Source: UBA1049 sp964525815 (GTDB lineage: Bacteria; Bacillota; Clostridia; Oscillospirales; CAG-382). From it: a stretch of DNA of 50,278 nt. Positions 15,868-24,300 of the stretch are shown here, piece by piece. A program made the position numbers and the translations under genes. The notes below the pieces were generated by a model. That model worked only from the letters and a program-made list of their open reading frames with translations, ran no database searches and was not told where the DNA came from. The stretch lies in contig CAZGJQ010000002.1 in assembly GCA_964525815.1 (NCBI GenBank), positions 1 through 50,278 on the forward strand, read 5' to 3'. Every line of letters begins with the position of its first letter. Within the stretch, counting starts at the first letter, position 1.

Positions 15868-17589
15868 ATGTATAAAAGATACAGAAGCTGGCTTGACAGC
15901 AAAATTATCGACGAGGAGACCAGAAAAGAGCTTATTTCGATTCAGAACGATGAGCTTGCGGTTAAGGAGCGCTTTGCGTTCCCGATGCAGTTCGGTACGG
16001 CGGGACTACGCAGCACCATGGCTGCGGGCATTTCTAAGATGAACATATACACCGTTGCGCATACCACCAGAGGTCTTGCCGAGCTTATTATAAAAAACAA
16101 TGCGCAGGAGCGAGGGGTTGCCATTGCCTTTGACTGCCGTAACAACTCCTCCCTGTTTGCGGAAACAGCGGCACGGGTGCTTGCCGCATATAGAGTCAGG
16201 GTGTTTCTGTTTGATTCTCTTCGTCCGACTCCGGAGCTATCCTTTGCGATTCGCTATCACGGCTGTATTGCCGGAATAAATATAACAGCCTCCCATAACC
16301 CCAAGGAATATAACGGGTATAAGGTATATTGGGAGGACGGTGCGCAGCTTCCGCCCGAGCATGCACGGGTGGTTTCGGACGCTGTGGAGGCTGCGGATAT
16401 ATTCGAGGATGTTAAATATGCCGATTTTGACAAGGCAAAGTCGGACGGTGTTATAAAAATAATAGGAGCCGAAACGGACGAGGCATATATAAAGGCGGTA
16501 CTGGACTGCCGAATATGTCCCGAAGCGACGAAAAAGCAGGGTGACAGCCTTAACGCTGTATACACTCCCCTGCACGGTACGGGATATAGGCTGATACCCG
16601 AGGTTCTGCGTCGTGCCGGAATTCCAAGGCTGAGAACAGTGGAGAGCCAGATGACACCGGACGGAAACTTCCCCACAGTCGTATCTCCTAATCCGGAAAG
16701 CTCAGAATGCTTTGAGCTTGCCGTTGAAATGATAAGAAGAGAAAGCATCGATTGCGAGCTTATACTCGCAACCGACCCGGACGGAGACCGCTTGGGTGTA
16801 ACTGTCAGAGATGATAAAGGAGAATTTTATACCCTGAGCGGCAACCAAATCGGCGCTGTTCTGATTGATTATATAATAAAGGGCAGAAGGCAGCAAAATT
16901 TACTGCCGGAAAATGCCTGTGCAATTAAGAGTGTGGTATCCGGTAACCTTTTTGACGCTATTTGCGACAGAGCCGGGGTTAAGCACCTTAATGTGCTTAC
17001 CGGATTTAAGTACATCGGAGAAAAAATTAAGGAGTTCGAGAAGGATAATTCCTATACCTTTATCTTTGGATACGAGGAGAGCCACGGCTATCTTTCGGGC
17101 GGGTATGTACGGGATAAGGATGCCGTTGCGGCGGCTCTGCTTGTAACCGAGGCGGCCTCCTATTACAAGGAGCGGGGCAAGACCCTTTACGGAGTTATAA
17201 AGAACTTATACAATGAGTACGGTTATTTTAAGGAAGCGGTGCTGAATATTGTCATAGACGGAATAGAGCCCATGACTGATATGTCGCGGAAAATGCACTA
17301 TCTACGGAACAGCGAGCTGAAAAGAATAGGAAACACCGAAATAACCGCCGTCAGGGATTATAAAAACGGCACCAGAACCTCCCTAAGAGACGGCAGTACT
17401 CAGCCCAGCGGACTGCCCGAAAGCGATATGCTCTATTTTGAGCTGTCCGACAGTACCGCAATTATAGTAAGACCCTCCGGCACCGAGCCGAAAATTAAGG
17501 TATATATTCTTGTCTGTGCCGAGTCCGAGGGTGAATGCGAACGAATGCTAAACGATTACAGGTCTGAAATGAAGCATATTTTAAAATAA
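15868..17589 (+). CDS. Phosphoglucomutase/phosphomannomutase family protein
   Basis: Alpha-D-phosphohexomutase that interconverts sugar 1- and 6-phosphates through a phosphoserine, feeding cell-surface polysaccharide or glycogen metabolism. The 573 residues match the PGM2/PgcA type. Visible motifs are the catalytic serine in TASHNP (Ser142), the magnesium loop DPDGDRLG (from Asp303), the sugar-binding GYEESHGY (from 401) and the C-terminal phosphate-binding RPSGTEPKIK (from 535). AAAGGA precedes the ATG. It is monocistronic with its own promoter and a hairpin downstream. Glucose versus mannose preference cannot be read from sequence; by length and motifs phosphoglucomutase (pgcA-like) is more likely. 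Confidence 0.93.
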   Translation: MYKRYRSWLDSKIIDEETRKELISIQNDELAVKERFAFPMQFGTAGLRSTMAAGISKMNIYTVAHTTRGLAELIIKNNAQERGVAIAFDCRNNSSLFAETAARVLAAYRVRVFLFDSLRPTPELSFAIRYHGCIAGINITASHNPKEYNGYKVYWEDGAQLPPEHARVVSDAVEAADIFEDVKYADFDKAKSDGVIKIIGAETDEAYIKAVLDCRICPEATKKQGDSLNAVYTPLHGTGYRLIPEVLRRAGIPRLRTVESQMTPDGNFPTVVSPNPESSECFELAVEMIRRESIDCELILATDPDGDRLGVTVRDDKGEFYTLSGNQIGAVLIDYIIKGRRQQNLLPENACAIKSVVSGNLFDAICDRAGVKHLNVLTGFKYIGEKIKEFEKDNSYTFIFGYEESHGYLSGGYVRDKDAVAAALLVTEAASYYKERGKTLYGVIKNLYNEYGYFKEAVLNIVIDGIEPMTDMSRKMHYLRNSELKRIGNTEITAVRDYKNGTRTSLRDGSTQPSGLPESDMLYFELSDSTAIIVRPSGTEPKIKVYILVCAESEGECERMLNDYRSEMKHILK

Positions 17590-17602
17590 AAGAGCCACAA
17601 AT

Positions 17603-17632
17603 AATTCCGTCGGGGTTAGCCTTGACGGAATT
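17603..17632. terminator. Hairpin between convergent genes
   Basis: A perfect 9-bp inverted repeat AATTCCGTC/GACGGAATT with a 12-base loop sits between the mutase stop and the end of the opposite-strand lipoprotein gene. Neither side has a clear U-run, so termination strength is uncertain; its position suggests a shared bidirectional terminator. Confidence 0.55.
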
Positions 17633-17645
17633 CCCGCATATTGGG

Positions 17646-18161
17646 TTAATCGAGTATCGCCAAATAATTAATTCCGCTAACAATGTCCTCATCCACGATA
17701 AACTGCAGGGTGCTGTCCCCTGAGGTATAATTATAGAACCTACCCTCCGCTGTGTAGTCGTCCCCATAGGCTTCCAGCAGCTCCGAAAGGGAGCATCCGA
17801 TATAAACACCATTTTCGGCGGAAACGGTGTCGTCCAGCAGTACAACCGTAAAAATATAATCGGTATCGTTAAGCTCGTAGGTGCTTATCTCAAAGCTGCC
17901 ATAATTATAGTGCTTATCCATTCCCTGAAAAGCACAGCTCGGGGCTTCAAAATAATCCATGGGCTCTCCCAAGGCGGTAATAACGGATTCCGCTCTTGCG
18001 TTCATGCGAACCGTAATATTGTTGTATTTAAATGAGAACCCCTTGTCATTTTCGGCTTGTGATTCAATAGAATCCGTACCGGATAAGTCGGTGTCTGTTT
18101 TCTCACCGCAGCCCGACAACAGCAGCAGTACAATAAGAATTATAGCAATGATTCTCATCAT
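17646..18161 (-). CDS. Small lipoprotein of unknown function
   Basis: I do not recognise a characterised family. The 171 residues start with a hydrophobic signal ending in a lipobox LLSGC (Cys18), so the protein should be lipid-anchored on the outer face of the membrane. The mature part contains two similar pieces, VITALGEPMDYFEAPSCAFQG and LSELLEAYGDDYTAEGRFYNY, each followed by a beta-rich stretch, reminiscent of SmpA/BamE-like or PepSY-like repeats that track small changes in a substrate. The start overlaps the upstream SGNH-protein stop (ATGA), so it is the last gene of the seven-gene operon starting at the KamA gene. A role in the surface-modification system is inferred from position only. 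Confidence 0.7.
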   Translation of the reverse strand: MMRIIAIILIVLLLLSGCGEKTDTDLSGTDSIESQAENDKGFSFKYNNITVRMNARAESVITALGEPMDYFEAPSCAFQGMDKHYNYGSFEISTYELNDTDYIFTVVLLDDTVSAENGVYIGCSLSELLEAYGDDYTAEGRFYNYTSGDSTLQFIVDEDIVSGINYLAILD

Positions 18162-19249
18162 TCATTCTCCTTCCCGCCGTTCTTGACCGGCGAAGCTCCG
18201 TAGCTCTTCAGGTAGCCGTATTCCTCCAGCTCGTATTCCTGATGCTCCTTCATCTCGTAATAAAAGCGTACTTTCGGCTCCCAGATTCTTTGCAGCTCGG
18301 GCTTGTTACTGCGGTCGGTCAAGCCGAAGTCCTCGCTTAATATTCTTCCGAAGTAATCGGTCAGCTTTTCGGCACCGCTGAGGTTCAGGTGCATACCGGC
18401 GTCATAGGTGTCCGTTTTGTAATCAATTCCGATTTCAGCCGCAAGGCCGAGGAAGTTTATATAGGTAAGCTCATTTACCTGCGCAAACTTCTTAATCTGC
18501 TCATCCCACTCATCATACCAATGCGGGTATGCGCTGGGTGCTTTTATCAGAATCAGCTCTATGTCGTTCTCCTTACAGAGAGCCGTAATACGCTCAAGAT
18601 AGTAGTTATTCTTTTCTGAGAAATTGTAGTCAGCCAGTTCCTTCGGCTTGGGTAAATAGGACAGCGGCTTAATATCCGTTCTCATAAGGAAGCCGTTGTG
18701 GGAAACCTTTTCCTTCCCGAAAAGGTATTTAAAGTCCTCAGAGGTAAGCTCGCTCCATCTTGAGTGATACCTAAGAATAGGAAAAATATACGTTATAAAC
18801 TGCTCGTCCTCCAGCATGGAAGCTTTTATTGCGCTTATTTTTGACCCGGACAGCCGCATACCGTCCAGGGTAAGGCGGTTATATTCCTCCTTGTGCGGCT
18901 CACTGTTTTTCATTGCCAGCACATTGAAAACAACAGCATCCGGATGCTCATACTTAAGCGTTTCCTCAAGCAGATAATAGGATTGCCAAACAGACTGCTC
19001 TGCGCTCCCTCTGATATAGCTCGTTATACCGTAATTCTCCCATAGGGTAACGGGAGAAAAGTTGGAAAACACCTCGCAGTCCCCCAAAAAGATAACATCA
19101 TGATCCTTTTCCTGGTCGTAATACTCCTCCACAAGATTTCCTTCAAATATCGAAGTCATGTACTTGGGCATAAGCAATCTTTGAGTAACGGACAGGATTA
19201 TTACGGCAAGCAGTAATACCGACAGGTTAATTAATAGCTTTTTTTTCAT
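18158..19249 (-). CDS. DltD/AlgJ-like SGNH-fold membrane-anchored protein
   Basis: The 363 residues have one N-terminal membrane anchor (about 5-22) and an extracytoplasmic domain. It has the SGNH layout: block I is VIFLGDCEVFSNF, with Cys58 where the family has a catalytic serine (DltD has GSSE), and a C-terminal DAGMHLNLSGAEK near residue 285 supplies the Asp/His pair. DltD and AlgX/AlgJ act in acyl transfer to cell-surface polymers, next to an MBOAT. Here it follows the MBOAT gene by 16 bp. The start at 19249 is chosen because GAGG lies 8 nt upstream; the frame stays open to 19318 but that part overlaps the MBOAT gene. Function in acyl transfer to a surface polymer is inferred. Confidence 0.8.
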   Translation of the reverse strand: MKKKLLINLSVLLLAVIILSVTQRLLMPKYMTSIFEGNLVEEYYDQEKDHDVIFLGDCEVFSNFSPVTLWENYGITSYIRGSAEQSVWQSYYLLEETLKYEHPDAVVFNVLAMKNSEPHKEEYNRLTLDGMRLSGSKISAIKASMLEDEQFITYIFPILRYHSRWSELTSEDFKYLFGKEKVSHNGFLMRTDIKPLSYLPKPKELADYNFSEKNNYYLERITALCKENDIELILIKAPSAYPHWYDEWDEQIKKFAQVNELTYINFLGLAAEIGIDYKTDTYDAGMHLNLSGAEKLTDYFGRILSEDFGLTDRSNKPELQRIWEPKVRFYYEMKEHQEYELEEYGYLKSYGASPVKNGGKENE

Positions 19250-19265
19250 CTCGGTATCCTCATTG

Positions 19266-20858
19266 TCAAAACTGACTGTAAATAAACTGCGATGCGTTAT
19301 AGCCCGCTCCGTAAGCACCGAATACTATTGTCGAAAAAAACAATGCGAAGTTGGTGCAATATCTTAGCATAAGAGGCTTTTTATACAGCCTCTCGCGAAC
19401 ACTTCCCGCTCTTTGCTTAAGGCTTACGGCTATCATTAGCGTTATCGAAAGAATAAGTACCATATAATCGGGCGTGGAAAGACCTAAATTAAGTAATCCC
19501 CCGCCAAGAACCTCCCGAATATTTAAGTGGGTGAACACCGTTCCGAACATTCTGAAGGTGGTTCCTACCCCCTGATAACAGTCAAGGGTGCGCAGCAGGC
19601 TCATAAGCCAGAAGGTACGGGCTACCTGAAACAGCCGGTACCAAAAGGTATTAGCTACGGAAAATCTTGAATGGAATCTCGAATACAATGGTGTGCACTC
19701 GTGAGAGGCCAATATAACAACCGCATTAAGCAAACCCCAGACAATAAAGTTCCAGGAGGAGCCGTGCCAGATTCCGGTGGAAAACCATACCACCATGGTC
19801 GCAATATATACCGGAACTCTTTTTCCGAGCGCATTGCCAAAGCGGCTCCTGCATTTTTTCGAAAGATTAAGTACGGGCTTGCTGACCGATATAGGATAAA
19901 ACAAATAGTCCTTGAACCAGGTTCCCAGCGTGATATGCCACCTTCTCCAGTATTCCGCAATGGACTTTGAGAAATACGGTCTGTTGAAGTTTTCGGGCAT
20001 GCGTACTCCCAGCATTTGCGAAATACCGAGTGCAATATCAATTCCTCCGCTAAAATCCGCATACAGCTCTATCGCATAAAAGAGCATACCAAGCACGACA
20101 TATATTCCCGTGTACATTTCCGGACTGCCCGTTATAGTGCTTACCGCCACCAGCAGACGGTCGGCTATTACGAGCTTCTTAAAAAAACCCCACAACACCC
20201 TCTGCAGCCCCAAGGAAGCATTCTTTCTGTCGTAGCTATGCTCCTCGAACAGTGTTTGCTTAAGCCGGTCAAAACGGCTTATCGGTCCCTGCACAAGCTG
20301 CGGAAAATAGGAAATGAACAAAGCCAGCCTGAGAATGCTTTTTTCGTAGCTATATTTACCCCTGTACACATCAATCAAATACCCCATGCTCTGAAAGGTA
20401 TAAAAGGATATGCCCAGCGGAACGGCAAGCTTTAGATAAGATAGCTCCCTTTCCGGATTGAACAGCCGTATAACGCTGTTTATATTGGATATGGAAAAAT
20501 CAATATATTTTAAAGCGAAAAGAACACCGAAGTTAATGAGCAGGCATATAATCAGCCATTTCTTCTGCCTTTTCTTCATTAATGCCTTGTATTCTTTGCC
20601 TTGTTCTCTTGAAATTGCGTCTTTTTTGCTCTCAAGATAATCCGCTTGCTCCTGCTTGGAACGGTTTATCCTATAGCTCGCATAAAAGGTGGTTGCGGTT
20701 GCGGCTAAAATATATATCAGGAATTTTATACCCAAAAAGGCATAAAAAACATAGCTTGCCGCCAGCAGCAGAAGCCATTGAAAACGCTTTGGTATCAAAT
20801 AATAAACGGCAAGCAGCACCGCAAAAAAAAGTATAAATCCGTATGAAGTAAACAGCAT
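19266..20858 (-). CDS. MBOAT O-acyltransferase (AlgI/PatA type)
   Basis: Multi-pass membrane acyltransferase of 530 residues. It shows the family features YWRRWHITLGTWFKDY (about 303-318) and the catalytic-histidine segment GIWHGSSWNF (His near 363). The N-terminus MLFTSYGFILFF and overall length are closer to AlgI/PatA than to the shorter DltB. Such proteins move an acyl group from a cytoplasmic carrier across the membrane to a polysaccharide or teichoic acid. It lies directly after the carrier-protein gene and before the DltD-like gene, so by comparison with dlt operons its donor is the aminoacylated carrier protein. The donor is inferred. Confidence 0.9.
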   Translation of the reverse strand: MLFTSYGFILFFAVLLAVYYLIPKRFQWLLLLAASYVFYAFLGIKFLIYILAATATTFYASYRINRSKQEQADYLESKKDAISREQGKEYKALMKKRQKKWLIICLLINFGVLFALKYIDFSISNINSVIRLFNPERELSYLKLAVPLGISFYTFQSMGYLIDVYRGKYSYEKSILRLALFISYFPQLVQGPISRFDRLKQTLFEEHSYDRKNASLGLQRVLWGFFKKLVIADRLLVAVSTITGSPEMYTGIYVVLGMLFYAIELYADFSGGIDIALGISQMLGVRMPENFNRPYFSKSIAEYWRRWHITLGTWFKDYLFYPISVSKPVLNLSKKCRSRFGNALGKRVPVYIATMVVWFSTGIWHGSSWNFIVWGLLNAVVILASHECTPLYSRFHSRFSVANTFWYRLFQVARTFWLMSLLRTLDCYQGVGTTFRMFGTVFTHLNIREVLGGGLLNLGLSTPDYMVLILSITLMIAVSLKQRAGSVRERLYKKPLMLRYCTNFALFFSTIVFGAYGAGYNASQFIYSQF

Positions 20859-20876
20859 AAGGCTAACCCTTGTTCT

Positions 20877-21104
20877 TTATTTTTCCTGCAATCGCTCAAT
20901 CAGAGCATACATCGCCTTTGCGGAGTTAAAGTTCTCCGGTACTATTTCCTCAACCGGTATCATAACATCAAACTCGTCGTTTATCTCGGCGATAATGGTT
21001 ACTATATCAAAGGAATCAATGATGCTGTCGTCAATCAGCCTCTCACTGCTCCCGAAATCAACCTCGGGGTTCTGCTCGTTTAAAATCCTAATCAGTCTGT
21101 CCAT
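20877..21104 (-). CDS. Acyl/aminoacyl carrier protein (DltC-like)
   Basis: A 75-residue acidic four-helix carrier protein. The phosphopantetheine attachment serine is Ser31 in IIDSFDIVTII. The start at 21104 (MDRLIRIL) has GAGG 9 nt upstream and overlaps the adenylation gene by 17 bp; a GTG at 21119 is also in frame but less likely. Its place between the adenylating enzyme and the MBOAT mirrors DltC, which carries D-alanine as a thioester. The true cargo here is unknown. Confidence 0.9.
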   Translation of the reverse strand: MDRLIRILNEQNPEVDFGSSERLIDDSIIDSFDIVTIIAEINDEFDVMIPVEEIVPENFNSAKAMYALIERLQEK

Positions 21105-22623
21105 ATTTAATATCCTCACTGTTTTTGTAGCTCTCCATGAGGAGCCTGCGGTCTGTCTTCCCGCTCTGTGTCAGGGGCATTTTGCTTAAATGGTGTACAC
21201 AGTTCGGCTGCATATATCGTGGCAGCTTGTCCCTTAGCGCTCTTATTACCTGTTTTTCAACGGCCTCGCCCGTATAAAAAAGGATGATTTTTTTATTTAT
21301 ATCGTCAAAGTAGCAGCATGCATTACTTACTCCGTCAATCCAACCGGTAATTGCTTCTATCTCGCTCAGCTCAATACGATAGCCCATATGCTTAATCTGG
21401 TTATCCTTGCGTCCCGCAAAAATCAACTCTCCCCGATCGTTATATCTACCTAAGTCTCCTGTACGGTAAATAATCTCTGGATAGAGCCTATTAAGCGGAT
21501 TCTGCACAAACACCCTGCTTGTTTTTTCAAAATCACGGTAATAGCCCAGCGTCAACGAAGAGCCGCTAATACAAATTTCCCCCAGCTCACCCTGCCTTGG
21601 AATTCTGTCCTTCTCGTCCAGCAGTATGACTTCCGAATTGTTAAACGGCTTACCGATGGGTATTGTCTCATTGTCGCCAAACTCACGGTCCACCTCATAA
21701 TAACAGGACATTCCGGTAGCCTCTGTAGGTCCGTACAGGTTGAAGTATCTTGCTTTGGGTATATATTTTATAAAGACACGTAATTGCTTTGCGGGAAACA
21801 CCTCGCTGCCGAACGCAATAATCCTCAGATGCTCAGGCACTGAGCTGTCAAACGCATTATGCGCCGACAGCAAGGACAGAGCGGAAGCAGCCCAGCATAT
21901 CGTATTGATTTTATTTTTGTTCAGGAATTCTATCAGCCTAAGTGGAAACATAAACAGCTTTTTTGGAATAATGCAAGCGGTTGCCCCCGTTTTCAATGCG
22001 GAATAAACATCCTTTAAGTGCCCGTCCACATACAGCGGTGCCTGATTGCCGAAAACGGTATGGCTGTCAAAGCCCATAACCTCGCACAAATTGTCAATAT
22101 AATCTATAACCGAGCGATGACAGGCGATCACACCCTTGGGAACTCCGGTGGAGCCGGATGTAAGCACGATATACACCGGGTCGGTATCCTTTTGTGCAAT
22201 CCTTACATCATTTAACGTCTTATCATTAATGGATGTTTTTATAATAGCATCAAATTCATAGACCGCACCGTGTTTTTCTGCTTTAAAAATACGCTCCCTG
22301 CTATTGCCGCAAATTACGGCAGGAGAATCAAGGCCGCTCAGTATCTGCCCGATTCTTTGCTCGGGCATATCCACATCAACAGGCACATAATAACAGCCGG
22401 CATATAGCACACCCAAAAAAGCGGCTACTGTATTGGCGCTCTTTTCCATGAATACACAAACAGGCTGCCTTGTATGTCCATTATTCAATAAGAATGTACC
22501 GATAGCTCTTGCTCTTTCATGTAACTGCTTGAATGTCAGCTGCTCTGTCTCATCCGAAAAAGCATTTTTATTCGGGAATCGTTTAACCGTGTACTCCAGG
22601 TATTCCAATAAATTTTTCTGCAT
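21088..22623 (-). CDS. Amino acid adenylation enzyme (DltA-like)
   Basis: Stand-alone adenylation domain of 511 residues that activates an amino or carboxylic acid with ATP and loads it on a carrier protein. Motifs in order: LTSGSTGVPKGV (about 153), YGPTEATG (about 297), YRTGD (about 389), GRKDNQIKHMGYRIE (about 403) and the catalytic lysine in SGKTDRR (about 488). Similarity to DltA (D-alanine ligase) runs the full length. In the specificity region, however, the stretch equal to DltA TPSFVQMC reads ASALSLLS, so the cysteine known to favour D-alanine is gone. The conserved aspartate that holds the amino group (YVDGHLKD) is kept. The substrate is thus an amino acid but probably not D-alanine; this is my alignment by eye. 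Confidence 0.88.
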   Translation of the reverse strand: MQKNLLEYLEYTVKRFPNKNAFSDETEQLTFKQLHERARAIGTFLLNNGHTRQPVCVFMEKSANTVAAFLGVLYAGCYYVPVDVDMPEQRIGQILSGLDSPAVICGNSRERIFKAEKHGAVYEFDAIIKTSINDKTLNDVRIAQKDTDPVYIVLTSGSTGVPKGVIACHRSVIDYIDNLCEVMGFDSHTVFGNQAPLYVDGHLKDVYSALKTGATACIIPKKLFMFPLRLIEFLNKNKINTICWAASALSLLSAHNAFDSSVPEHLRIIAFGSEVFPAKQLRVFIKYIPKARYFNLYGPTEATGMSCYYEVDREFGDNETIPIGKPFNNSEVILLDEKDRIPRQGELGEICISGSSLTLGYYRDFEKTSRVFVQNPLNRLYPEIIYRTGDLGRYNDRGELIFAGRKDNQIKHMGYRIELSEIEAITGWIDGVSNACCYFDDINKKIILFYTGEAVEKQVIRALRDKLPRYMQPNCVHHLSKMPLTQSGKTDRRLLMESYKNSEDIKYGQTD

Positions 22624-22659
22624 GGCTTCTGCCGATACCTTTCAAAGCGTTAATACTTA

Positions 22660-24273
22660 TCAGTCGGGAGTTCTCGGGTAAAGAGCCTTATCAAAGTCAT
22701 AATAGCCTCTGCCCCTTTCTTTGGATAGCTGTTCAAGCTCCGCATCGGTCATCATAAAGGTATCCTTGAAGTCGATATAACGGCAGCTGTCGAAATGGTA
22801 CCAGCCGTCTCCGCAGTTTATAAGGTTCCAGTAATGGTTAGTGCGTCCGCCCACCCTTGTTACCTTGATATTATCTATACCTGCTCGGGTAAGCAGAACC
22901 TCCGCCACCGAATAGAAGGTGAAGCAGTCCCCTCCTCCCCCCGTAATACCGAGATAGGCTTCCTTCAGCCAGTCGGTAGGCAGGGTATCGCTCTTATATA
23001 TCATATTGTTTCTTATCCATTTATAAATCGCATACGCCTTGTCTCTTTTTGTCATGCCATCAGTGATTATCTCTGAAAGTATCTCGTCCGCAAGCTCAAG
23101 CACTGCCTCCTCGGTAACAGTTTGCTCTATCACCGTAACCTTTATGGTTCTCTCGGAGGTGTTTCCGCTTTTATCTGTAGCCTTATAGGTTACGCTATAA
23201 ACTCCTTCCCTTCTGAGATTCACCTCGCTGCTGTCTATCTCGAGCTGAACTTCAGAGCTGCTGTTATCCGTAACCGATACATTGGTTCTGTAGGAAACGG
23301 TTTGACCTATATAAACAATCCTGTCTACCGCTCCCGTTATCACGGGCGGCTCGTTATCCTGACGAATGAATAACAGGGCCTTCTTTTCGGTCTTGTTTCC
23401 CGAGGAATCCTCAAGGATTACCGCTACCTCCTGCTGCCCTAATCTATTAAAATCGGGATCTTCCTTGTAATAGACTACAACCTCAGAAAAATCCGTTATA
23501 TCGACAACAAAGTCTCCTGCCTTAACGGAATCTCCTAACCATATTTCTCTGTCAATTACGCTGCAACTCGGAGGTGTTGTGTCAACAACCTCAACTGCCA
23601 CCGTAACCCTTTTATCACCAACCCTAAGCTCAACCTCATGAATTCCGGGTGCGGTTATATCAAGTTCGGAAATATCAGATTCAAAGGAAGCGTCATATAA
23701 ATCGTCCAGTAAAAAGTCTTTTGGAGCTATATCAAGCGCCACTCCCGCTTCAACCCTAACGGACTGTTTTATATTCAGAATAAATAAAACCGAATCAAGC
23801 TCTGTCCTGTTGTTCCCCGAATCCTCTAATACTACAGTTACCGCATGCTCGCCCGGTCTGGTGAAATCGGGTAACTCCTTAAATTCTACCCTTACCTCAC
23901 TTGCATCTATAATATTGGTAACAAACTCATCCGCCTCCAGAACCTTCCCCTTTGGAGAAATAACGCTTCTTGCGTCCGCTTGCGGAGGGATTGTGTCCAC
24001 CACTCTTATGGTTGAGCCGTAGATCTTCCCGTCCACCTTAATTTCTATATCGTAATATCCCGGGTTATTAAGGCTAATAGCAGAAATGTCGGTTACAAAA
24101 ACAGCTTCCTTATCATTGCCTGTAAGAAATTCGCTTGCCTGTACAGCCTGCCCTGCTTCAACTGTAACCGAATCCTTAACCACCGAATTAAACTCTTTGT
24201 ATAGTAACACCGCTCCGACCGCTAAAAGCACTATTATTTCCAACAATAAAATGGCTTTGTGAGATTTTTGCAT
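22660..24273 (-). CDS. Membrane-anchored Ig-like/transglutaminase-domain protein
   Basis: The 537-residue protein has one N-terminal membrane segment (about 7-25), then four extracellular Ig-like beta modules with repeated endings such as VVDTTPPSCSV and EDSSGNKTEKKALLFI, and a C-terminal transglutaminase-like domain (about 390-510). The catalytic triad is visible: Cys in GGGGDCFTFYS (about 446), His in RTNHYWNLI (about 480) and Asp in WYHFDSC (about 494). Proteins like this act on the cell surface as proteases or cross-linking enzymes. It lies 27 bp after the KamA gene and 36 bp before the adenylation gene. An extracellular partner role in the surface-modification system is inferred from position. 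Confidence 0.85.
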   Translation of the reverse strand: MQKSHKAILLLEIIVLLAVGAVLLYKEFNSVVKDSVTVEAGQAVQASEFLTGNDKEAVFVTDISAISLNNPGYYDIEIKVDGKIYGSTIRVVDTIPPQADARSVISPKGKVLEADEFVTNIIDASEVRVEFKELPDFTRPGEHAVTVVLEDSGNNRTELDSVLFILNIKQSVRVEAGVALDIAPKDFLLDDLYDASFESDISELDITAPGIHEVELRVGDKRVTVAVEVVDTTPPSCSVIDREIWLGDSVKAGDFVVDITDFSEVVVYYKEDPDFNRLGQQEVAVILEDSSGNKTEKKALLFIRQDNEPPVITGAVDRIVYIGQTVSYRTNVSVTDNSSSEVQLEIDSSEVNLRREGVYSVTYKATDKSGNTSERTIKVTVIEQTVTEEAVLELADEILSEIITDGMTKRDKAYAIYKWIRNNMIYKSDTLPTDWLKEAYLGITGGGGDCFTFYSVAEVLLTRAGIDNIKVTRVGGRTNHYWNLINCGDGWYHFDSCRYIDFKDTFMMTDAELEQLSKERGRGYYDFDKALYPRTPD

Positions 24274-24300
24274 ATACTAACTTCTCCAATGATAAAAATG

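Noticed and set aside
19266..20858. Naming the MBOAT, adenylation, carrier and SGNH genes dltB, dltA, dltC and dltD
   Set aside because: Gene order, MBOAT type and the adenylation pocket differ from true dlt operons; the symbols would imply D-alanine transfer that the sequence does not support.
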